From the NCBI GenBank assembly GCA_937894725.1, contig CALAYL010000016.1, positions 1-5,939 of the forward strand: a DNA stretch of 5,939 nt. The letters run 5' to 3'. The stretch is from an uncultured Bacteroidota bacterium (lineage in GTDB: Bacteria > Bacteroidota > Bacteroidia > Chitinophagales > LD1). This document shows positions 1 through 5,939 of this stretch, piece after piece. The notes beneath the pieces are model-generated. The model saw nothing but the letters and a program-made list of their open reading frames with translations. It was not told the origin of the DNA and ran no database searches. The stretch's first letter is position 1, and the number at the start of each line of letters is the position of its first letter. Both the position numbers and the translations under genes were made by a program.

Positions 1-44
1 GAGAATATATTTATAGAAAAATCAATCTTATAAAACAGCATACT

Positions 45-641
45 ATGAGAATCGGAAATTTATTGATGTTTATATGGGCATTAGGTATTTTGAGCTGCAA
101 TCAAAATAATGCAGAAGGTGCTGAAAACAAAGGAGAATCAGATGCCCCATCAGACTCAAAACAATCGACTTCTTCCCCCAAAAATATAACGACCAAATCA
201 AATGGTTATTGGAAAAAAATAGAGATCAAAAAAATAGGCGATGGAAAAGGAAATATAGCGTCATTAATACCTATGCCTTCTTCTTGGAATCTACAAGCTG
301 GAGGTATTACTGGCCCTAGAGGTTTGAAGGTTTCCGATTTTCCAGTTCAAAGTTTTATGACCAATTTCAACCCAAATTTACAATACGCTTATTCGCAAGG
401 AGGCCAGCAAATGCGACAGATGCCGGGCATAGATCATTTGGTGCAGGAAGATTTTATTCCATGGGCAAATAATAATGGATTAACGTATGTAAAACATTAT
501 GAAATACCTGAGGTATCAAAAATAGATAAATGGTATAGCGAACAATTGTTTAAAGCTATGCCTAGTCGTTCGGATGTGGTAGCCTTTGGTATGACTGGAA
601 AACACGAGATGGAAATTCCTATTTCACGCTCATACATTTGA
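45..641 (+). CDS. Uncharacterised lipoprotein, N-terminal part (frame disrupted)
   Basis: I do not recognise this family. The first 18 residues form a lipoprotein signal: a basic start (MR), a hydrophobic stretch, and a lipobox-like ILS-C ending at Cys18. The product is therefore probably anchored in the inner or outer membrane. Residues 19-55 are a polar N/E/S/K-rich linker, and a folded part begins near the aromatic-basic segment YWKK. There are no recognisable catalytic motifs. The last ~12 residues (after GKHE) look out of frame. The alternative frame, open from 566, continues with a convincing beta-strand-like segment (YFTLIHLNVS) that runs into the next reading frame. I therefore infer that this frame and the one at 638-1171 are a single gene missing one base near 607. 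The ATG at 45 is chosen because it places the signal peptide correctly. No good promoter is visible in the 44 bases upstream. Confidence 0.7.
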   Translation: MRIGNLLMFIWALGILSCNQNNAEGAENKGESDAPSDSKQSTSSPKNITTKSNGYWKKIEIKKIGDGKGNIASLIPMPSSWNLQAGGITGPRGLKVSDFPVQSFMTNFNPNLQYAYSQGGQQMRQMPGIDHLVQEDFIPWANNNGLTYVKHYEIPEVSKIDKWYSEQLFKAMPSRSDVVAFGMTGKHEMEIPISRSYI

Positions 642-1171
642 ATGTAAGCACTTCGCAAACCATGCAAAATTGGTATTATTTTGCCTCAGGCTTAGAAGCG
701 GATCCAGCTTATTTTGAAGCAGCAAAAAAGCAATATATTTTTAGTCTTGCCAATACTCGTTATAATTTAGAACCCATTATAGCGTACAACAGAGACGAAG
801 CTCAACGAGTGGGTGCAAATTGGGCGGCATTTAACAAAAGAATGGCTCAAAATCAAGCTGCTTTTGAGCAAAGTCAACGACAGTTTGTAAATAAAAACAA
901 TGCAATCAATGATGCAATAATGGACGGATGGAGAGCTAAAAATGCTTCTAGTGATAAAAATCAGGAGCAGTGTATAGATGCAGTGTATGAGCGCACAAAT
1001 GTACAAGATGTATCTTCAGGCAAAACATACAAAGTAGATGAAGGTGCAAATCAATATTGGATGAATAACAACGGTGAGTATATTGGCACACAGCTTCAGG
1101 GCTATGACCCCAATTTGGATGAAAACATGAATGAGGTAAAATGGAAGGAACTAAAAAAAGTAAAACGATAA
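638..1171 (+). CDS. Uncharacterised protein, C-terminal part of the split lipoprotein gene
   Basis: This frame has no ATG near its beginning. The only candidate start is a TTG at 638 that overlaps the preceding stop (TTGA). The frame is open back to 566, and its upstream codons read as sensible protein, so the TTG is probably not a real start. The fragment is best read as the C-terminal half of the upstream lipoprotein. Visible content is a tryptophan- and tyrosine-rich beginning (NWYYFASGLEAD), then a long Gln/Ala/Asn-rich, probably helical stretch at about residues 52-105 (ANWAAFNKRMAQNQ and following). It ends with a small Tyr/Trp/Asn-rich module (YKVDEGANQYWMNNNGEY) and a lysine-rich tail. 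It has no signal peptide of its own and no enzyme motif that I can name. If expressed separately it would be a cytoplasmic fragment of unknown function. Confidence 0.6.
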   Translation: MNVSTSQTMQNWYYFASGLEADPAYFEAAKKQYIFSLANTRYNLEPIIAYNRDEAQRVGANWAAFNKRMAQNQAAFEQSQRQFVNKNNAINDAIMDGWRAKNASSDKNQEQCIDAVYERTNVQDVSSGKTYKVDEGANQYWMNNNGEYIGTQLQGYDPNLDENMNEVKWKELKKVKR

Positions 1172-1175
1172 AAAT

Positions 1176-1183
1176 TACATTTG
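1176..1183 (+). promoter_or_regulatory. Candidate Bacteroidota -7 element upstream of the serine hydrolase
   Basis: TACATTTG matches the Bacteroidota -7 consensus TAnnTTTG. It lies just after the stop of the preceding gene and would give a leader of about 100 bases before the ATG at 1294. I see no matching -33 TTTG at the usual 19-21 base spacing, so the call is weak. The rest of the 122-base gap (1172-1293) is AT-rich and shows nothing else I can support. Confidence 0.25.
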
Positions 1184-1293
1184 CATTGATGACCGAAATA
1201 GTTTAAAACAAATACGTCCTGAGTGAATTAAACCATTTCTATAACAGCCCGTCTTATATCAATAGATAACTAATATTTTAAAACAATTAATAG

Positions 1294-2616
1294 ATGAGAA
1301 AAATAATTACGCTACTTGCATTTCTAAGTTTTTGTAGCTTAAATGCGCAGTCGCTTTATTTCCCGCCATTAACTGGAAAAGTATGGGATACACTCTCTCC
1401 TACTTCATTAGGTTGGTGCCAAAATAACATCGATAGTTTGTTGGATTACTTGGGTTCGAAAGACACTAAAGCTTTTATCTTACTCAAGGATGGCAAGATC
1501 GTGATTGAAAAATACTATGGTACTTTTACACAAGACAGTTCTTGGTATTGGGCTTCTGCGGGCAAATCACTGACGGCATTCACCGTTGGAATAGCGCAGC
1601 AAGAAGGATATTTATCCATACACGACACCACTGCTAAATATCTTGGTAATGCCTGGACAGCTTGTCCACCAGCGAAAGAGGCAATGATAACTGTAAGAAA
1701 TCAGCTAACAATGACAAGTGGCTTAGACGATGGCGTAATTGACAACTCCTGTACTATCGACACTTGCTTACAATATCTTGCAGATGCTGGTACTCGATGG
1801 GCGTATCACAATGGGCCATATACACTACTGGATAGTGTTATTTATCATGCCACAGGTTTATCTTTAAATGCATATGTTACCCAAAAAGTAAAAATACCTA
1901 CTGGAATGACTGGCTCTTACATTTCTTCAGACTACAATAATGTTTTTTACAGCAAACCAAGAAGCATGGCTAGATACGGTTTACTTATACTAAACAAAGG
2001 CAATTGGAATGGCAACCAGGTGATGACAGACACGACCTATTTTAACCAGATGGTAAACACCTCCCAAAATCTCAATCAAGCCTACGGTTATCTTTGGTGG
2101 CTCAACGGAAAATCGAGCTTTAAAATACCTACACTTCAAACTACTTTCTCTGGTTCTTTAAATACGTCAGCCCCCAACGATATGTTTGCCGCACTTGGCA
2201 AAAACGGACAGATCATCAACGTGGTTCCTAGCATGAATTTGGTGTATATCCGAATGGGTAATTCTCCTGGGTCAGGCGGGGTAGTTTCTGTAGCTTTCAA
2301 TGATACAATATGGCAAAAACTAAATGCCGTAATGTGTAATACCACCTCTATTGAAGAGCCACTTGTCATCCAAAACCAACTGACCATATTTCCAAACCCT
2401 TTTTCATCACATGCAACTTTGCTGTTGGATAATGCACTACAAAATGGTACAATCAGTGTGTACAATAAATTTGGCCAGTTGGTAAAAGAAATGAAAAACA
2501 TGTCAGGAAAAGTATTTAATATCGACCGTGGCAATCTTGCAAGTGGACTATATTTTGTTCGTTTGACTACTGAGGGCAAAACCATAACAGCAAACAGTGT
2601 ACTAGTCTATGATTAG
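1294..2616 (+). CDS. Secreted class C beta-lactamase-like serine hydrolase with T9SS sorting domain
   Basis: This is a predicted secreted serine hydrolase of the beta-lactamase/penicillin-binding-protein fold, in the esterase/NylB-like branch. Residues 1-18 are a signal peptide (MRK, hydrophobic core, cleavage near LNA-Q). The catalytic SxxK motif is Ser88-Ala-Gly-Lys91. The second motif is Tyr171-His-Asn173 (YxN), followed by the usual LLDSVIYHATG helix. The third, KTG-like, position is not canonical; the best counterpart is GKNGQ at 302-306, which resembles the glycine-rich GxGGQ of NylB-type relatives rather than KTG. Residues from about 363 to 440 are a type A T9SS C-terminal sorting domain (IFPNPF, then VYNKFGQLV, then LASGLYFVRL). 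The protein is thus expected to cross the outer membrane and be released or anchored at the surface, with the tail removed. The substrate is unknown; an ester, amide or peptide are all possible, and it need not act on beta-lactams. It appears to be transcribed alone. Confidence 0.92.
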   Translation: MRKIITLLAFLSFCSLNAQSLYFPPLTGKVWDTLSPTSLGWCQNNIDSLLDYLGSKDTKAFILLKDGKIVIEKYYGTFTQDSSWYWASAGKSLTAFTVGIAQQEGYLSIHDTTAKYLGNAWTACPPAKEAMITVRNQLTMTSGLDDGVIDNSCTIDTCLQYLADAGTRWAYHNGPYTLLDSVIYHATGLSLNAYVTQKVKIPTGMTGSYISSDYNNVFYSKPRSMARYGLLILNKGNWNGNQVMTDTTYFNQMVNTSQNLNQAYGYLWWLNGKSSFKIPTLQTTFSGSLNTSAPNDMFAALGKNGQIINVVPSMNLVYIRMGNSPGSGGVVSVAFNDTIWQKLNAVMCNTTSIEEPLVIQNQLTIFPNPFSSHATLLLDNALQNGTISVYNKFGQLVKEMKNMSGKVFNIDRGNLASGLYFVRLTTEGKTITANSVLVYD

Positions 2617-2665
2617 AACGCATCTCATTTTCTTTAAAATCCAATAGCTAGGAAAATTGTTTTTT

Positions 2666-2673
2666 TACCTTTG
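2666..2673 (+). promoter_or_regulatory. Bacteroidota -7 promoter element for folB-nth
   Basis: TACCTTTG matches TAnnTTTG exactly and lies 10 bases before the folB ATG at 2684. Transcription would then begin within a few bases of the start codon, giving a very short leader. A run of seven T (2660-2666) and one of nine A (2676-2684) flank the element. A -33 TTTG at the usual distance is not evident, which lowers confidence. Confidence 0.5.
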
Positions 2674-2683
2674 AGAAAAAAAA

Positions 2684-3034
2684 ATGGCCACTATCGCTAT
2701 AGAAGGAATGCAGTTTTACGCCTACCATGGTGTATATCAGTATGAAAAAGAAACAGGTGCACACTACACCGTAGATGTATATGTGACTACCAATATAAAA
2801 CAGGCTGCAAAAACCGACCAAGTCGAAGACACCATCAATTACGAGCGTATTTTTGACCTTACCTCTCGTATTATGCAATTGCCCACTAATCTTATCGAAA
2901 AAGTATGTGTAGATATTATGCAGCAAGTAAAAAGCACTTTTGAGGGCATCGATGGTTTAAGGGTGCGTGTAACGAAGCATAGCCCACCTATCAAGGGGCG
3001 AGTAGAAAGAGTGTCTGTAGAAGAAAGTTGCTGA
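2684..3034 (+). CDS. folB: Dihydroneopterin aldolase
   Basis: This cytoplasmic enzyme of folate synthesis converts 7,8-dihydroneopterin to 6-hydroxymethyl-7,8-dihydropterin and glycolaldehyde, usually as an octamer. The 116-residue length is typical. The start IAIEGMQFYAYHGVYQYEKETG carries the family's GMxFxAxHGVxxxE pattern, with Glu21. Tyr53 lies in the conserved D-T-I-N-Y segment. Glu72 in NLIEKV matches the pterin-anchoring glutamate, and Lys98 in RVTKHSPP matches the catalytic lysine. These correspond to the known quartet Glu22, Tyr54, Glu74 and Lys100 of the Staphylococcus aureus enzyme, so the active site looks complete. The ATG at 2684 is the only sensible start. The gene is followed after 14 bases by nth on the same strand, suggesting co-transcription, although folate synthesis and DNA repair are not functionally linked. 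No other folate genes are in the window. Confidence 0.95.
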   Translation: MATIAIEGMQFYAYHGVYQYEKETGAHYTVDVYVTTNIKQAAKTDQVEDTINYERIFDLTSRIMQLPTNLIEKVCVDIMQQVKSTFEGIDGLRVRVTKHSPPIKGRVERVSVEESC

Positions 3035-3048
3035 TTAAATTTTTGAAA

Positions 3049-3669
3049 ATGAGCATGAATAAAAAAGAGCGAGCAGCGTTTATTGTTGAAACGCTAGAAA
3101 ACCTCTACCCCACCACACCTATTCCTTTAGACCATCACGATCCATTTACCTTACTCATAGCGGTGTTACTTTCTGCGCAGTGCACTGATAAGCGTGTGAA
3201 CGAAATCACTCCGCTACTTTTTAAGAAAGCGAATACACCCAAAAAAATGGTTAAGCTCTCTATAGGGCAAATCAGAGATATCATCAAACCTTGTGGACTT
3301 TCGCCATTCAAATCAAAAGCGATTTTTAATCTTTCAAAAATTATTCTTGAGCAACATAAAGGTGAAGTGCCACAAACATTTGAAGAATTAGAAGCCTTGC
3401 CAGGAGTAGGTCACAAAACAGCCTCAGTAGTTATGTCGCAAGCCTTTGGTGTGCCAGCTTTTCCTGTAGATACGCATATACATCGATTGATGACCCGATG
3501 GAAACTCACTAATGGTAAAAATGTGGTTCAAACGGAGAAGGATGCTAAGCGTCTATTTGATATATCACTTTGGAATAAACTCCACCTCCAAATTATTTTT
3601 TTTGGAAGAGAATACTGTCCTGCTAGAGGACACAATCTATTAGATTGCCCTATCTGTGGTAAAATCTAA
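3049..3669 (+). CDS. nth: Endonuclease III (DNA glycosylase/AP lyase)
   Basis: This is a base-excision-repair enzyme that removes oxidised pyrimidines and cleaves abasic sites by beta-elimination. It aligns well with E. coli Nth over most of its length: PFTLLIAVLLSAQCTDKRVN near the start, the helix-hairpin-helix LPGVGHKTA, and VDTHIHR. Counting from the second ATG (3055), the catalytic lysine is Lys121 and the catalytic aspartate Asp139, matching Lys120 and Asp138 of E. coli. The C-terminus is odd. E. coli has C-X6-C-X2-C-X5-C for its 4Fe-4S cluster, but here the spacing is Cys188-X9-Cys198-X2-Cys201, and the protein stops three residues later with no fourth cysteine. ATG 3049 and ATG 3055 are both plausible starts; the in-frame TTG at 3028, inside folB, is less likely. 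The gene probably shares the folB transcript. Confidence 0.93.
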   Translation: MSMNKKERAAFIVETLENLYPTTPIPLDHHDPFTLLIAVLLSAQCTDKRVNEITPLLFKKANTPKKMVKLSIGQIRDIIKPCGLSPFKSKAIFNLSKIILEQHKGEVPQTFEELEALPGVGHKTASVVMSQAFGVPAFPVDTHIHRLMTRWKLTNGKNVVQTEKDAKRLFDISLWNKLHLQIIFFGREYCPARGHNLLDCPICGKI

Positions 3670-3689
3670 CCCAATCTATTTCAAGATTG
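3643..3689. terminator. Two tandem near-identical hairpins at the convergent junction, possible weak bidirectional terminator
   Basis: CAATCTATTAGATTG (3643-3657), inside the last codons of nth, is a perfect palindrome around T3650. CAATCTATTTCAAGATTG (3672-3689) has the same six-base arms (CAATCT/AGATTG) with a six-base loop, and it spans the stop codon of the - strand gene. Both could form stem-loops on either transcript. The stems are short and AT-rich and are not followed by a clear T run, so a role as a terminator is inferred only from position between convergent genes. Confidence 0.3.
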
Positions 3690-5939
3690 TAATAGAGCCT
3701 CTTAGATCTGTTTCCTTATGGTTGTCAATAAACACCACGTTTAAGTGATATACATACACGCCTTGGCTTACTGGTACTCCTTTGTATCTTCCATCCCATT
3801 GGAAGTTGATATCGTTAGATTCAAATACTTTTTCACCCCAACGATTGTATAAATCAAATGACCAAAACTTAATGATAGCCTTGTTCCCAAATATCTCATA
3901 CAAATCATTGATTCCATCCCCATTTGGCGTAAAGCTATTCGGGATATAGAGTTGGTAGTCTTTCAATACCGTTACTGCGAGCGTTTTGGTTGCGACACAT
4001 TCCTTTCTAACTGGGATAATCGTGGCTTTTACAGTATAGTTTACGCTGTAATTTGTTGCTAATAGTGGATTGTCACAATCATCACAACTTAGCCCCATTG
4101 ATGGCATCCATTGGAATACTGCGTTACTATAATTGGTATTTGCGTTGAGTTGTACTACATCGCCTAATTTTATGACTATAGAATCTTGATAGGCGGCACT
4201 TGGAGTAGCTATGATATCTAATTGTAGTTCTTCAGGCTCTCCCACTACTGGATTGAGAGTTGTAGTGCAGTTTTTGCTATCACTAATCACTACTGGATAG
4301 GCTCCAGCACTCAAGTTCGTAAATACGCCTGAGGTATTGATCGTTGCCCCTAATTGATAGCTATATCCTCCATTACCTCCAGTAGTATTGATTACCCGCA
4401 CTGCGCCATCGCTATCTCCAAAACAACTTACGGAGTCATTCATAAATTGCGCTGTGATAGGTGCTGGTGCTGTCACCACATACGCTTGGTCTATACTACA
4501 ACTGTTGGCATCGCTCACTCGTATTACATAGGATTGATTGATTAGATTGCTAAAGACATTGCTTGCATTAGCCGTAAATGTGCCGCCATTATCGCTACTG
4601 ATTTGATAACTGTATGGACTAGCTCCACCTGTTGCGCTCACCGTAATTTTGCCATCTGTAGCTAAATAACAAGTTGCATTCACCACTACTCCGTTTACTA
4701 TAATAGAGGCTGGCTCATTTATCGTTACCGCTAATGTGGTTGCACACAATAAAGAATCTGTTACGGTAATGGCATAATTGCCTGCAGTAAGGTTTACGGC
4801 ACTACTTGAGTCTGATACATTTGGGCTCCAAGTGTATGTATATCCGTTGCTGCTCGGTGTTCCTCCTGATGTATTGATGAGAATAGTTCCATCGCTTCCA
4901 CTATGGCATTTTACATCCGTTTGGCTACTCGTAGCGGTAACGGCACTTGGTGCTGTTACATTTACTGAACTGGTCACTGTACAGCCATTGTTGTCTGTCG
5001 CAATTACGGTATAAGTTCCCGCTTGTAAATTGTTTACATTACTGCCTGCTCCTACGTTTGGTGTCCATGTATAGGTATAACTTGGAGTTCCTCCACTTAC
5101 AAATACTGTCGCACTTCCGTTATTGCCTCCGTTGCAACTTACATTTATTTTCGTCATACTATCTATCGCCACTATACTAGCTGGCTGGGTAATCTCAATA
5201 GTAGTAGCGATACTGCAATTATTTGCATCTGTTACGGTGAGGTCATATGTTCCTGCGGTCAAGTTCGTTGCACTATCCGAAGAACTCACGTTAGGCGACC
5301 ATGTGTAGCTATATGGTGCAGTGCCTCCAGCTACTTTGGTTTGTATTTTTCCATCATTTCCGCCAAAGCATTTCACCGCTACGCTATCTTTTTGTGTAAA
5401 GCTAAGGGCCGCAAGAGGCGCTGTAATGACAATACTGGTATCCAATGTACACAAGCTATTGTCTGTAATGGTAAGGGTATAGGTATTGGCTGCTAAGTTC
5501 GTTAAGCTATCGCCTGTATATATGGCTGGATTCCAAGCTAAATTATAATTACCAGTTCCTCCATTTGGAGTTACCTTGATGGCGCCATTTGTTTCTCCAA
5601 AGCATTTTATCTGATTTGCTACGACTAGAACAGTAAGTTGTGGTTGTGAGTTGATGATGATGGTGTCGGTAATACTACATAAGTTGCTGTCTCGTGTGGT
5701 CACTATATATGTTCCATTTTGTAGTCCAGTAGCAAAAGAATCCGTACTTACATTTGGACTCCAAGTATAACTATACGGCAATTTTCCGCCACTGATTTGG
5801 ATACTCGCACTTCCTGTACTATCACCGTAGCAAGCTACATCTATCGCATTTTTGGAAACTACCATAAGCTGGCTTGGTTCTAAGATTGTTTGGCTCAAGG
5901 CCACACTACAGTTATTGAAGTCTGTCAAGTTGCCTGCAT
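3676..5939 (-). CDS. Large surface protein with SprB-type repeats and gliding-motility-type T9SS C-terminal domain (5' end outside window)
   Basis: This is the C-terminal ~754 residues of a predicted cell-surface adhesin-like protein. The frame is open to the window edge (codons GCA GGC AAC precede the TTG at 5928), so that TTG is not the true start. From N- to C-terminus it has the end of one repeat, then seven complete SprB-type repeats of 75-82 residues (4228-5865). Each repeat has a CxGxxxG-like beginning, a GG..PYSYTW-like middle, an AGTYxxTVTDxxxC end and a terminal xP. A spacer domain follows (about 3955-4227) with QWMPSMGLSCDDC, resembling the Ig/PKD-like modules often placed before this tail. 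The last ~92 residues are the CHU_C/type B T9SS domain: IPNSFTPNGDGINDLYEIFG, LYNRWGEKVFES, WDGRYKGVPVSQGVYVY. Such proteins are exported by T9SS and act in adhesion or gliding, usually with a PorP/SprF-like partner, which is not seen here. A role in motility is not proven. It converges on nth with six bases between the stops. Confidence 0.93.
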   Translation of the reverse strand, partial: AGNLTDFNNCSVALSQTILEPSQLMVVSKNAIDVACYGDSTGSASIQISGGKLPYSYTWSPNVSTDSFATGLQNGTYIVTTRDSNLCSITDTIIINSQPQLTVLVVANQIKCFGETNGAIKVTPNGGTGNYNLAWNPAIYTGDSLTNLAANTYTLTITDNSLCTLDTSIVITAPLAALSFTQKDSVAVKCFGGNDGKIQTKVAGGTAPYSYTWSPNVSSSDSATNLTAGTYDLTVTDANNCSIATTIEITQPASIVAIDSMTKINVSCNGGNNGSATVFVSGGTPSYTYTWTPNVGAGSNVNNLQAGTYTVIATDNNGCTVTSSVNVTAPSAVTATSSQTDVKCHSGSDGTILINTSGGTPSSNGYTYTWSPNVSDSSSAVNLTAGNYAITVTDSLLCATTLAVTINEPASIIVNGVVVNATCYLATDGKITVSATGGASPYSYQISSDNGGTFTANASNVFSNLINQSYVIRVSDANSCSIDQAYVVTAPAPITAQFMNDSVSCFGDSDGAVRVINTTGGNGGYSYQLGATINTSGVFTNLSAGAYPVVISDSKNCTTTLNPVVGEPEELQLDIIATPSAAYQDSIVIKLGDVVQLNANTNYSNAVFQWMPSMGLSCDDCDNPLLATNYSVNYTVKATIIPVRKECVATKTLAVTVLKDYQLYIPNSFTPNGDGINDLYEIFGNKAIIKFWSFDLYNRWGEKVFESNDINFQWDGRYKGVPVSQGVYVYHLNVVFIDNHKETDLRGSITILK
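4228..5865 (-). repeat. Seven tandem SprB-type protein repeats
   Basis: Seven coding repeats lie at 5635-5865, 5410-5634, 5176-5409, 4942-5175, 4705-4941, 4459-4704 and 4228-4458. Each encodes two cysteines. The first five are of one kind, with a W-[STN]-P-[NA] core (for example TWSPNVS). The last two lack this and instead have F-[ST]-N-L (VFSNL, VFTNL). The copies are clearly related in protein but well diverged in DNA, so this is an old array rather than a recent expansion. Spacing between first cysteines is 76-82 residues. Confidence 0.88.

Noticed and set aside
767..1006. - strand open frame of 79 codons inside the lipoprotein gene
   Set aside because: The Ile/Cys/Leu-rich translation is typical of the antisense of Asn/Gln/Lys-rich coding sequence.
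1201..1233. Inverted repeat GTTTAA/TTAAAC in the gap before the serine hydrolase
   Set aside because: The stem is only six AT-rich base pairs with a 21-base loop and no T run, so it is expected by chance.
2136..2926. - strand open frames opposite the serine hydrolase and folB
   Set aside because: Both lie antisense to well-supported conserved genes and their translations show no family features.
3028..3048. TTG at 3028 as the nth start
   Set aside because: It lies inside folB, adds seven residues not seen in E. coli Nth, and two ATG codons (3049, 3055) fit the family alignment better.
4354..5308. Several + strand open frames of 60-80 codons opposite the repeat region
   Set aside because: They mirror the low-complexity Thr/Ser/Val-rich repeats of the - strand gene and have no domain character or start signals of their own.
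4228..5865. Repeated DNA motifs considered as a CRISPR array or tandem DNA repeat
   Set aside because: The period is about 230 bases, the copies are diverged, and the whole stretch is one continuous coding frame with protein-level conservation.

Overview
The window looks like chromosomal DNA from a Bacteroidota bacterium. It is AT-rich. It encodes two different C-terminal signals of the type IX secretion system (T9SS), which is confined to this phylum, together with SprB-type repeats. Upstream sequences match the Bacteroidota -7 element TAnnTTTG, and no clear Shine-Dalgarno sequences are seen. I cannot assign a genus. No RNA genes, insertion sequences, CRISPR arrays or phage genes are visible.

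Layout on the + strand: (1) 45-1171 is an unrecognised lipoprotein gene. It is split into two overlapping frames by what looks like a single missing base near position 607, so it is probably one ~375-residue protein that is broken, misassembled or recoded. (2) 1294-2616 encodes a secreted class C beta-lactamase-like serine hydrolase with a signal peptide and a type A T9SS sorting domain. (3) 2684-3034 folB (dihydroneopterin aldolase, folate synthesis) and 3049-3669 nth (endonuclease III, base excision repair) are 14 bases apart and probably co-transcribed from a TACCTTTG promoter just upstream of folB. The nth product has an atypical, incomplete iron-sulfur cysteine loop.

Layout on the - strand: 3676-5939 is the 3' part of a large cell-surface protein. 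It has seven complete SprB-type repeats and part of an eighth, then a beta-rich spacer domain and a gliding-motility-type (type B) C-terminal domain. It converges on nth with only six bases between the stop codons, and two nearly identical small hairpins sit at this junction. The gene runs off the right edge of the window, so its start is not seen.

Functionally the window mixes two housekeeping genes with two predicted T9SS substrates and a lipoprotein. Apart from the folB-nth pair, nothing suggests a shared pathway. I see no convincing new multi-gene system. The items most worth checking are the frameshifted lipoprotein, the unusual Nth cluster loop, the repeated hairpin at the convergent junction and the repeat architecture of the surface protein.
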